From: Neospora caninum Liverpool
Lineage: Eukaryota; Apicomplexa; Conoidasida; Eucoccidiorida; Sarcocystidae
Reading direction: 5' to 3'
Length of the DNA: 64,000 nt
Assembly (NCBI RefSeq): GCF_000208865.1
Contig: NC_018397.1
Span: 1,860,001-1,924,000, forward strand
The position numbers were made by a program, and so were the translations under genes. Shown here piece after piece: positions 12,857 to 33,830 of this stretch (position 1 is its first letter; each line of letters starts with the position of its first letter). The notes below the pieces were generated by a model. The model saw only the letters and a program-made list of their open reading frames with translations. It searched no databases and was not told the origin of the DNA.

Positions 12857-15701
12857 TTAAAAATCGTCTACGAGCACACGCGGTTCCTCCGCGTCCGCAC
12901 ATTTTGTCTCTCCAGTCCCGACTCCACCATTGTATTTCGACGCCTCAGACATCCCTTCGTCCTCTTCGTCGGAGACTGCGAAACCCGGTGGCACAAAGGT
13001 GTTGAGGGCGGTGTTGCGAATGAGGATCTCTCGAGCGGCTTTCCCTTCTTCCGTATCGTCCTGCTCAAGAAGTTCTAGAAGATCGTCGCTGCTTCTCTTC
13101 ATTAAGGAGGCGTGCCCAGTTGGTCTGAGGAAGACATAACGCACAAACCACAGTCACCTACGTTTAACACTTGACAAGCTCCTCCCCCGCAGTAAGGGTG
13201 CGCACCTTCGCACAAATGTAGCAGATGACAACTCTTTTCATCGAACACACAACAGAAGTATCCAATGCCTGCCACATAACAGAGGGCCACCCTGGCTTGG
13301 TTCACTGCTTGACTCTGCGCGACATGACAAAGGGAAAACCACCCGCAGTCAAATTACGTGATGTTCTGCAAAAGTGTCCCCTCCGCACAAAAAACGGCGT
13401 TTCGAAAGAGAACATCGGCGAAGGAATTGCTCGCAAGGGAAACATACACAATCCATTCCGTAATGACACACTGACCTTTGCAGCCGTGAGTTTGCTGCGA
13501 CACCCGGTGCGTACGGAAACCAGACAAATTCTGAGCGTCTTCCTCGAATAAAAACACATTAGAATGTATTCCTAACTTCAGGTTTTCTTTTCATGACATC
13601 CCGATTATCATTTGAACGCCGTGTCCCCTGTGGCGTATATGACTCCAAGCGTTTACTAGACGCGATCTAATTAGGAAAAACATCCACGACCCCAGTATCA
13701 GAAATCAAGGTAGTATACGCGCCTAGTTAATTGTCCTCTCCGAACAAGTCTCGAGAGCGCGTTTACCCGCACACGTACACAGCTACGTGTATGCATGCAT
13801 ATATATATATATATATCGTGCGCACTTCTCCACGATTTATATATGCATCTGCCTTGGACATTCGCTTTCAACCTGAAGAACGTCCTCCAGAAGCAGCTCT
13901 TCCACCGAGTTCGTTTCTGTTTTCTGGATCTGACTTACACCCTTTTTCTGATACGATTGAAGCGGCCTGAGTGACGATCACGGTCGTGCCAATGCGAGTC
14001 TCCTTCAGGGTCCTACGAGAAAAAAGACATACACCAGAAGGAAAACACGGTTAAAACCGCAGCAGTGCCTTCGCAAACTGCGACACAGTGACGAACAAGC
14101 ACTTCTCCACCCTGCTCTGTAGACAACTCCGGCGTACGTGCAAGGCGAAACACGCGCTCCACCAGCATCTACGGAAACTCCCCTCCTTGTCTAGCAGACA
14201 TGATACAACAAAAGCAAACCCACGTCCCTGCCGTTCACCTGTGGTCTAAAGCTGTCTCCGTCGCTCTCGTCGTCCACCCAGGTATGTCTTTCCACCATAG
14301 ATGAATGTGGTACAAGTGACAGGATAGGTAACGTAAAGCCATGTGCAAGGAAAAACGCGCTTACGTCGATTTCCTGAACAACGCCCATCGAAACGGAGCT
14401 CTCACGCCTAAGGACGTGAACCTCTGGTTCGTCCGTCACGTTGCTGAACACACAAAGCACAGGCCGGCGCGCAATGATACTGGAGCTGACATGGAAATGA
14501 CTGCATGATCCGTTCCAGGTAACCTATGTGCAAGAAGACATCACTTTACTCAAGCTGTTTCCTTTTTTGAACGGTAGCTTTCTGTCATTCATTCATGGCT
14601 TCCTCGCCACACACAGAACAAGACAAAAGTGCGAGGACTCGGCCCACCCACAAACAGTAACCGTTCTTCCTTGCAAATTTCCCATGTCCACGTCTTCTCT
14701 ACTGCAACAGAACATGCGATGCTGGTGTCCGCAGGCAATCCACAAATTCTGGTGTGTCGAGGAAATCTGTGGTCTGGACAACAGGGTGATCCGGCTGAAG
14801 AGCACGACACTCTTGCCGTTGCGAAGAGAAGGGAAGTCACGTATGGAGGAATTACCAACTGCACGTAACTGTATGAGACGATTCTGGGAAACTCTCCTTG
14901 CTTCTACGCGGTTTAAGCCCCGAATCAATAGGAATCAGTGATGCATAAATAAACGTGCTTCATACTGAGGAAACGCATGGACCTCAGATGCGGTGAGGCG
15001 CCGTCAACGCAAACCATGCGAGAAAACAAAAAAACTATAAGGGTCGAGGAAACGGCCATATCCCCAAACGATACCACAAACAAATGCACAGAGTCTTCCG
15101 AGGGAGTCTTGCAGAGAGCGACTTAACAAACGATCAAACGAGGATGGGGCCAGATGACACGCCGGTAGAAGCTTCTGCTGCCATAGGAGACAAACGAAAA
15201 AAGTGTGCCGCGTGGCGGCTATAGATGCTGTTTCCCTTGTCGCTGTCGCCTCTCTCCGCGCAGGCTCTACGCTCCTGTCTTTGTGTTTCGTACTGGATTC
15301 ACAGCGCGACTCTCCGCAACTCACAGAGAAAACACGACGGGAAGGCAAAAGCACATAGACATACCTGCACAGTCCGCAGAGGAAAGACATTCGCGACCCC
15401 TGCGCCTGCTGGCCGGATGACTTCTCGGACATTTGACTCTCTCGCTTTTCAAAGTTATCCGGAGTTGATTTGTTGCTCTTCTGAAGTGACAAACACTGCA
15501 ACCAACATTCACCCTTTATCAGCATCTCCACGCTGATAGCGCAACCGGACACACGCGTCGTGGGATCCCTCAAAGCACCCCGGCAAAAGGCTGTTGTCGC
15601 CCTCGGCCCCATCCGCATCCTGTCCCTCGGCGTCCCTTGGGCGAAACCACCATGAATAGTCGAAAAAAATACCCGTAAGCATACACACACAACGCACTAC
15701 C

Positions 15702-15735
<34 letters not shown>

Positions 15736-18700
15736 ACATGTATACGTAAAGGGTCGTCAATGCAAACCTAGATGCGGACATTCCTGCGAGTGGAAGCACA
15801 AATATGTGTATCTGTTGGACTATGCCACATGCATGTGGCACAGTGGGACTCCACTGCTTTCTACGCGCGAAGCCATCGTGAATCGTGCTGTTTTCCTTAC
15901 CGGCACCGGACTTGCAGATGTCGAAACGTCGTTCCGTTCGTCATCATCTTTCTCTGAAAGAATGCGAACACGAAGCCAAGAAAAAGTCCCCACTGTCGAG
16001 CTTGTGAGCGGCAAACACAGCTCTGCTCTTTTTCGGGCACAAGACTCCACAACGCCTCATCCGAAACACAACTAACTCGTCCGTCGTCACGATCAGCCGC
16101 CTAGGCAAACACACAGCTGAGCGCTTTCGAGAACCGAAGTGGAGAGAAGAATTTCTAAACACGCCTCACGCCATCTCGTGGGCCTTTGTAATTCTTTGAA
16201 GCACAGACGATGAGCAGTCTTTGACGGGCTACGGGCGCTGCATACTGGCGACGAAATTCTCTCGAAAACGGATATTCCATCTTATCCCGGAATAAGAAGC
16301 GCTAACGAGCTACCACAACGCCGTGAACTTTCTTGTAGGTGCATGCAGTACCTTTTTCAAAGTTGAATTTTGCGTAGCCTGTAGCCTTTCGGACCTTCTT
16401 CCGACTGAAATCAGGCTTGATGGGTTGGTGGCTAACAACAGGCGTGTCGTCCCGGTCCGGTTCCTGCATAGTTCGATCACAAGGGACAAGTAAACTCTGG
16501 GCTTGACAGCGACTCCGGACAATAGCAGATGCGATGTTTTCCAACTGAAGAGGGCAAAGCCTTCAGTCGACTGATTTCCTACTTACGGAAACATTCGCCT
16601 CCTTTCCTGTGCATATGCAACCATAGGTATATATACGTATCAATCCCACTTTTGTCCAGGTGGAAGTCTGAACGCCAGTCGAAACGGAGGCTTGGCATTT
16701 CTTACGCTACAAAACACCCAGAGCTTTTCAGAGTCTCTCCCCATTCCACTGACACGACGCTTCTCTGGGCCCCTGGCTCCTCATTTCGAGTAGCTGAGTT
16801 TTGATGTGTGTCCTTCCAGCGAAAAGCACACGCCCTTTCAGCGAGGGTCCCTCTGATCCGAGACGGTAGACAGCCCTGGAACCGATTCTCGGTAAGGTTA
16901 TCTTCACTCACGTTGACAATCATTGAAACGGAGCTGCGGAATTCGACCTTTCCTCGTCCTGCCGTGGGCGTTTCCCATTCTGCATCTTTCTCTGCAAACC
17001 ACGACAACACAGGAAACTGGAGTGACGAGACGCGACTCAGCCGAAGAATGGCCTACCCCACTCTACGCTCGAATCGAGTCGATGAATAGCCCATCACGCA
17101 TATCCACGCATCCGATTCATGAGAACAGAGCAAGTGAAGTGGACTTGCTTCATCTGTCTCATGGAATCTGCCAAGACACTTTGTAGGAGGGTGGCGCGCC
17201 TGCATCTTTGTGGACAGAGATAAAGCCAGCCTCTGAGACAACACACAGAACACCCCCCGCCCCCTCTGCAAGGCTTCAGGCGAGAGGTTCTGCGTCCGTT
17301 CTGGTCGCTCGTTTGTTCCTTACCGCAGTCAACAAGGTTAGAAATCTCGTTGTCCGTCGGCGTCAAGCCGACGTCCTTCGCAGCAGCCACAAGTTCCCGC
17401 AAAACTGAAGAACTGTCTGGGTAGCCACGCTGCATAGTGCCTCCCGCCTGCACACGAATCAGATATAGGAACAGTGCCCGGACGCTGGAACGTACACGTA
17501 AAATCAGAAGGTAGAAAGACTGGCACATGGACACGGCGACCCGTCCGATTCCCACATCCAGAAATAACAGACGCTTCGGCGGCCTAGCATATGTTTTCGA
17601 GTGTTTCTGGTTCTCTCGCTGCATCGTATCCGGCACGGAAGGTGTGAACAAACGCACGGAGATTTACAGATAACAAACGCACGCTTTTCTCTCCCGGTCC
17701 TGCCCGCACATCTCGAAGGGCAAACTGAGGCTTTGAGCGAAGAGACACATCTACGAGTCATTCCTCTGAATTCTGAGTATGCATGCAAACATCTGAACGA
17801 TACCTATACAGATTTCATGCCACACACGTGATAGGGCAGAAGTCAAACGGTGACGGAGGAAGGCACATCGTGGCCCCGGTTCGTAAGGGGCAAACAGACG
17901 ATGCATGCAAACGCGTCCACACTTCATGTATGTGGATCTGTAGCTAGGCAGGAGTGGCGACAGGCATAGAGGGCCGCGCCCAACGGCTTTCCTCCAGCTC
18001 TACGCGTCCCAGGTGCCTCAGCAGAAAGGACGGCGGCCTGCAGGTGTCCCTTGCCCCAGCCGACCTGGGGCAGAAAACTTCCGCAAGAACTTACCAGGTT
18101 GCTGGCTGCAAGAGACAGAGACTGGATGCGATTGCAGAACCCTGTCAAGCAGTATAGGGCAGCAGACGCCTGCGCAGTCTTTTCCCGTGCATCATCGCTC
18201 TCAAAATACTTGCTGAACGCCTGCGAAACGAACGGAGGAAGCCACAGGAAAAGAACAGACATCAACGTGGCGTGGTAACGCTTGTGATCCACGCACACGC
18301 CGTCCCGCGACACTACGTGGCGCGACGTGAGAAACGAGTGGGAAAGGAACTCTCCTCTGTCTCCCTCTCTCAAACACCTTTTTGGGACGTAGCGTGGCGT
18401 CAAAAAAACAGACGAGAACCGAACTTTCCGCCTTGTCGTCGCTTGTACCCACGGATGAGGAACGGCCGCGAAAGACAAAACACAGCAGCTACGAGGCCAT
18501 TTGTTTCAGGGCCTGCGAATGCTTCTGAGGCGCATGTTCACGGGCGGAGATCAACACAACAGTCGAATAGCACGTACTGCGGCGCAAACAAGCATAAGAC
18601 GGCGACGCATTTCCGCTTGGCGCCTTTCTACGTGAGGAAACGCCTCTGGAATGCTTACCCGGAATCCGCAACTGGTGAACTCTTGCAGCATGCGCAGTTC

Positions 18701-19138
18701 CTTCACAATGACTTCAGGAGAACAATCATCGTCCCCAATGGAATCTAAACATGTGCTCTGGATCGGGGCATAGGCGAGGCAGTAGAGATCCTGAAGAGAC
18801 GCATTCGAGATCGGGGAAAGGAAGCAAACACTTCTGTTTGTTGCGCTTCTTCTCGACGCGCGCGCGGAAAATCCGCATCTGCTTAGGTGAGCCGCTTCAC
18901 CCTTCAAGAAAGCATTTTCTCCAACAGATACGTATATATCAGTGGATATTTGTCCACCTTCAGTCTTTCAATGCGGGTCTCGCTGTCGCCATCCGCCCAC
19001 TGCCAAAGGGTATGTACATAAACACTAACAGGTGCGGGGGTGTACGCCTCTTTATACACACATACACGGAGAATGCCAGGATCCGTCTCCTTCATCTGAT
19101 GCGTACGTTGGCTGTGCTGAACTTACCGGGAGAGCCAT
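12857..19138 (-). CDS. Gene B: unrecognised 433-residue protein, eleven coding exons
   Basis: Function is not recognised. The chain on the minus strand is 19138-19127, 18790-18659, 18220-18095, 17447-17324, 16991-16912, 16463-16352, 15953-15901, 15480-15365, 14443-14239, 14012-13939 and 13124-12857, keeping phase to a stop. The first coding exon is only 12 nt (MALP), with the ATG in an ACGATGG context and a GTAAGT donor straight after. Residues 5-90 look helical (VIVKELRMLQEFTSCGFRAF). The middle is Lys/Glu/Ser-rich with a basic stretch (PDFSRKKVRKATGYAKFNF). A CGLC pair lies at the 15365 junction. The C-terminus has an acidic, Leu-rich helix (SSDDLLELLEQDDTEEGKAA). No membrane segment or enzyme motif was seen. 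At the 14239-14443 exon a donor at 14364 is an alternative that would shorten the protein while keeping phase. Confidence 0.65.
13799..13816. repeat. (AT)9 microsatellite in the last intron of gene B
   Basis: A run of AT units follows ATGCATGC in the intron before the final exon of gene B. It is a simple repeat. Confidence 0.9.
15703..15732. repeat. (TA)15 microsatellite in an intron of gene B
   Basis: Fifteen uninterrupted TA units lie in the intron between the exons at 15901-15953 and 15365-15480. The length is likely to vary between strains. Confidence 0.95.
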
Positions 19139-19814
19139 CGTGTCTCTGTCCTAGGAAACGAGTGCGGTTGCCGATGGCGTGCAAGAACAATCAATGGGAG
19201 ACTTTCCGGCCCGCGTGTGCCTTCCGAAATGCTAGTACGGACGAGAGGTTACAGAAACAGAAGACGACCTGTGGACACAGCACCAATGGAAAGGGAAGGA
19301 TTGAAAAGATCCGTTTACGCGCCCATGAAAACGGCCGGACGCCACACGGGACGCACTAGACATGGAGACTACGAGGGAGAGGAAGTCTCACTCGGGTTTC
19401 AAAGACTGAAACGCGTTTTCCGGTGTATGGACATCCACGATTTGTTTACCAGACAGTGAAGGTGAACACAAGCATCGCGCAAAAAGCACGTTAATGAGCG
19501 TTACGCGTTCCCGACAGGAACGCATGGCGCAAGCGACCAAAATAGCGGTGGCCAGCACTCCACGGATGCGGTTTACGAGGTTTTGTTTGTACGGAGTCAC
19601 AGGAACTCTGACGCCGGACTCCTCTTTCACGAGACAAAGGGTTGTGACCATGGCACCAATGGAGGCATCTAGCCTTTCTTTTATAAGCAAAACGACATGG
19701 CCACAACCGCGCTTCGCGGCGTCGAGCGCCCTGCCAAATTGGGATCGTGGACGACTGGTCGCTTTGGGTTGTGCCTCTCGGTGCGAGCGCGTCTGAGAAG
19801 ATCGTGCACTTCTT

Positions 19815-19829
19815 GAGAGAGAGAGAGAG
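19815..19829. repeat. GA-repeat tract
   Basis: A short uninterrupted GA run upstream of gene B. It may be part of a 5' UTR or promoter, but nothing else supports a function. Confidence 0.8.
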
Positions 19830-20453
19830 TGACTCACGAGAGAAGGATCCTAGACATTTCTCGGCGCAGGTGTGGTCACCTCGGCCGCGTGCTGAACATA
19901 TCTAGTAGACGTGAATTGAGCTAAGTTGCGCGTTCCCCAATCGGCAGAGAGGCGGGAGATAAAGGCGCGCGAAATCGAGTTTTCAGTGGCCGTTGAAGGA
20001 TCAGTCTGGAGAAACGAGCAGAAATAGTACAAAGGGGAACTTGGTGCTTCGGAACAAACGGACGCGACAGAAGTGAGGAACAATCGGAGGGAAAAACTTT
20101 GGATTCAGTAGGCAGACGGTTCCAACGGAAACGTTGGCACTTCAGGACACAAACAGACCGTGGAAAGCAGAGAGGCCAGGTTGGAGAAACGCAAGGAAAG
20201 ATGAAGCTGGCCTTCTCCGCGACCGGCAGAGAAAAGGAAAACACCCTGGGGCCGCAAACGCGAGACAGACGATAAGGAATCGAAGAAACGGGCGTGCATA
20301 GCTCCGTCTTCAACTGGAAGAAAATTTTGTCTCAAAGAGCGACAGAGATTGCTTGCTTCCCAGTGACAAGGGAGAATTTGCATGAAGGTCCGGAGCCGAA
20401 CGCCGGCGCGTAGATAGGCCCAGCACGACGCCTCTCTGCATGCTTCGACGACT

Positions 20454-20849
20454 ATGCAGCCCGACTGCCTCCTTCGCGCATTTTTCCTGCACCTCCGCAC
20501 TCATCTTCAGCGCGCATACATCGCCGGCCGGAAACAGTTACGTCCAGCGTCTTCTTTTCGCCTCATCGAACGCCGTTTTCAAAAGAGGATCTTCCGGTGC
20601 GATGAAACCCTCGAAATTTTCGGACGCCGAAAAGCAAAGGACCAAAGGAAAAGCACGGGAGAAAGAGCATCGATTCAAGCCTCATACGCCGTACGCGCCG
20701 TCGTTCACCTCGCGTCACTAGAGGCGCCCGAGGAAGCAGAGACCCGAGCGAGTATGCAGCGGGTGGTGGAGCACCAGCTGGCCAGCTTGGAAGAGTTCGC
20801 ACTCCATACCGATTTCAGCAGCTCGGCAGATGCAAGAAACGGAGAGTAG
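20454..20849 (+). CDS. Candidate ORF, 131 residues, unrecognised
   Basis: The ORF starts with ATG and has an Arg-rich first half, then a second half that looks like an amphipathic helix (VVHLASLEAPEEAETRASMQ). On the opposite strand of the same interval a frame reads AFDEAKRRRWT, a TAA, then ALKMSAEVQEKCAKEAVG. The coding strand is therefore uncertain and neither may be real. There is no domain, signal peptide or membrane segment. It sits between the divergent genes B and C and could be part of a spliced transcript. Confidence 0.2.
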   Translation: MQPDCLLRAFFLHLRTHLQRAYIAGRKQLRPASSFRLIERRFQKRIFRCDETLEIFGRRKAKDQRKSTGERASIQASYAVRAVVHLASLEAPEEAETRASMQRVVEHQLASLEEFALHTDFSSSADARNGE

Positions 20850-23800
20850 TGCAACAGCAGAGGGAAAGCGTGCGTGGAAAACGCGCCGTAGATCCGCGGA
20901 AACACAGAGTCCCGCGAAAATTGTGTTCTAAAACCAACTTACAAAGGGAAAGGAGGCCTGCCGGGGAAAAGCACCGGTTGAAATAATCCGGCAAACAGTG
21001 GCGCCGGCGGATGAGCTGCCGCGTGATCGTGGAGCGAAGAACCCCACCTCGAGCAAGAAAAAAGCATGGGGAACTTTTTACGAGAAGCAAAGGGTAGACC
21101 GGATTGGAAAGGGAAAACGTGCGCCGCTTTCTTCTATGGCGTGTACAGACCAATAAACGTTCCTGTGGAGAACCAAAACGCTTTGAAGAATGTCTCCTGT
21201 TGGAAGTGGGGTCCCCGCCACATGGAAGCCGGATGCGAAATACAGAGGCAACAGACCGTAGCTTCCACTCCACAGCGCTCAAACGGGTGTCTAGTCAACA
21301 CCCAGCTTCCAGAGAGAGAAGCTGGAGGAGGGTATGCGATGAATTTTCATCGGACCTTCCATAGTAAAGTAGCAACGCCAGGTATTCAAATCTGGCGCCG
21401 GTCTGACCGGCTCCGACCGAACTTGCAGCCAGTAACGGGATATTCCGCCTTCCTCACATGTGATTACCGTGTTGCCATTGAATATAATTAGAACGACGCG
21501 CTCGGGTTAAACGGAGTTCGGGTTTCCATACCCACAATGCACCCAGACGTCACCTCTTTCCCGTTTGGCTTCACCCTGTGTCAACTTTGACGCGCTATTT
21601 CTCTCCGCACTCACAGTTGTATTGCAGATTCATCAGCGTCCATGTGAGACCCCGCACTGTGGAATCCCCGTCTGACTCGGTTCGTCCCTCCTTGGTTGAT
21701 CCTCATCTTTTCTTCCTACATACATAGCAACAGCGTGGCAGTTTGCCTCCGCTCCGGAGTGTTGCGCGGTTCGAGGTGACGGAGAGCTGCTATCTTTCAA
21801 ACAGCTGCCTGAACTTTCTAACACAGCGAATCGAGCCAGCGCACGAAGTGCACATTCTCCTTCTACTCACACCTCACAAGGCCATGGTGTAAAACACTCT
21901 TTCGCTGTAATAGATTGCATGTGGGTGTTACCAAAGAAATCAACTACCCTACAGATGAAGTGGGTATTTTTTCAAAACGCCCCACCTGAAGATCTCGACT
22001 TCATCTATCCTTTGTCTTCCTGGGGTTGGAGTATTGCTTCGATTCAGTTCGTGGCGGCAGAGCCCCGCACCACGGTATGAGACAGAGGCCGTCCCCTCTC
22101 GATGGCGGAGGACCCTACAGAAATATTTTCGCGATCCACTGCGGATTTGTGTGTGGAAGAGAAACAACAAGCTCCTGTGCAATCCATTCCACTTGTCTCT
22201 CTGCTTTAAACCTGTTTCCAGGCGTCTGTTGTCACTGGGATCTTCTCAATTTAAATGCCCCCCGAAGAACTGGTTTGCGTCAGCCGCTCTACGTCCCATT
22301 TACCATGCTTGCTCCTTGTGGCCAAGATGGCCCCTCTATGAGGGAGTGGTGTACCTTGCGTGATGTCACCGTGCGTAATGACAGGCGGAAAGTCATGCAC
22401 AAATACCCAACATGCGGCGTTGTAACAAGCGATGGACGTTACCTTTGCGCGTTGCCGGCGGTTTTAACAAAGCCCGCCTCGTAACTCCGAAAGTGCCGAA
22501 TACGCATAGTTGAAGAGAGAGCATTGTCAGTGTTGTGTAGTCTTGGCAGGAAGAATGCAAAAAAGAAAGACCAGTCAAACCGACAGCGACCGCCTGCGGC
22601 ACTGACCGCCGGACCGCACGCTGTCGGATACCAAGGCACTCTGCGGCAGGAAAACACCGACTGCGCCGTGAAGCACCCTTCCACCCATGCAATTCAGCTT
22701 CGCTTCTGGGAGCACTATCTCGTGGTTCGCGTTTCTCAGCTTTCCATTTTGATCGCGGCCGGCATTTGAAGATTCTGCCGAAATCACGCTGCACTCCGAC
22801 TCCATGCCCGCTCCTTCCATCAAGACCACAATACGCCTACCGGGCTTAGCGCACTGCTTCTCAGGACTTCTTGACAAATTGTGGTTTTTGTTCCACCGAT
22901 AGGTGTTTTTTTGCTCGGATAGAGTGCTACCACTGTCACTCGACGGGGGTGGGGCGTAGGCTAGACCGGCGGGAGGCCTTCCATTCCTGGAGCAGAAGGC
23001 ACGCCTGGGATGCAGATATGGCTGTCGTTTGTTAGTTATGCCTATAACAGAAATATAGGTAACGGAGTGGGGTGGTGAACTTGTACAGGCTCGCCGTTGT
23101 GAGACAGTGTCTGCGTGTCTCCTACGTAGGGCTTTGCTCGGCATCCAGGGTTTGGTCAACACAACAGACGCATTCCGGGGTTTTCCGACGGAAGTGTAGT
23201 GTCTTCACAGAGGATTCTTTCTCCATGCAGCCATGTGGAAGGACAAACAACAACATCCAGGATACCAAGAAAGAAGGTGCCTTTCAGCGTGGATCTGAAA
23301 GCCATGACCCGTTGGTTCAAAGCGTCGTCCTCGGGTGTAGCGCGAGTCATTGCCAAACGCGGTGGCGAAAAGATGGCGTGGAAGGTTGTCGGGATTTCGA
23401 TGCTCGATTCAAAACAGCTGGACCGCGGGGTTCACCACGTTCACTAAGTCGCGGGCGACTCTTCTTCTGGTGAGGGGCTATTTTTTTCACCTTTGTCTTC
23501 TGATCCTTTCGCCCTTTCTCTAACAGGCGACAAAGTTAGCGTCGTATAGGTTCGTTGCCGCATCTGACTACGACGCCTTCACTCCGGGATGGTGGCGGAC
23601 TTCGCGACAACAAACTAACCGTCCTGATTATAGGGTATCGGAGAAACGGAGACTCTTCACGTCGTTTTCACGGCTCTACACAGCGTTTTCCGGTTTTTCT
23701 CGCGATAAAGAAGTCTTCGCCCATCTGGTCTCTCGCACTCGGTCTCTGCCGAACCGCCTTCTCCGCCTTCTCCCCTGGACGGGTGCGCAGCCGGTGCGAC

Positions 23801-24107
23801 ACACCGGAGGGGGAACCCCCCGTCGCCGTACCCATCGATTCTCTTACCGTGGAGTATCCGCCAACGAAGCGGGGCAAAGTGAGCCTTTCTCCTTCTCGTC
23901 TTTTCCAGAGGGCCGCCGTATCCATTGGCGGAAGGCACTTCTGGAGCCTCCTGTCCCCGCCGCGAGCCAGCTGATTCCAAACTGCGCACGATGACGGCGT
24001 GCTCAAACGGAAGCCGTGCGTTGCCGGGAGGGTATCCAGATTCTTGTCTTTATCTGTGCCAGGAATGACGAAGACTGACAGCGAGGAAGCCAGAAAAGCG
24101 AGATCTT

Positions 24108-24114
24108 TGCATGC
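24108..24114 (+). promoter_or_regulatory. TGCATGC motif upstream of gene C
   Basis: The palindrome TGCATGC lies 116 bases before the gene C start codon. GCATGC-type motifs are known as conserved upstream elements in T. gondii promoters and resemble sites bound by ApiAP2 factors. Position and motif make a regulatory role plausible; the sequence alone does not prove it. Confidence 0.35.
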
Positions 24115-24229
24115 GACCAGCACGGAAGAACAACGGGGAATTTGAAGCCGGCAGCCGCGCGGCCTCGTCCGAGCGCCGTGCTCAAACCCCAGCGCATTCT
24201 GTTTTTATCACTTCCGCTCCATTGGCAAA

Positions 24230-33830
<9,601 letters not shown>

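Larger units (their letters stand above)
19139..24229. other. Divergent intergenic region between genes B and C
   Basis: This 5.1 kb block separates the starts of gene B (minus) and gene C (plus), so both promoters and 5' UTRs should lie here. A TTTCCTAG acceptor about 11 bases before the gene B ATG suggests an intron in its 5' UTR. Several frames of 80-195 codons are open, but most start at TTG, CTG or GTG. One ATG-led ORF at 20454 is listed separately, and another at 21066-21491 (141 residues) has no recognisable feature. No mobile element or RNA gene was identified. Confidence 0.5.

Noticed and set aside
13102..13305. Cys-rich minus-strand frame that resembles a zinc finger
   Set aside because: It lies between the gene B exons at 13939-14012 and 12857-13124, which already join in phase 2. 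It has no usable splice sites and the Cys spacing is irregular.
19388..19837. 149-codon minus-strand frame upstream of gene B
   Set aside because: It starts at GTG, and its only good donor is in phase 1, which cannot enter the phase-0 exon at 18790. The MALP exon explains the start better.
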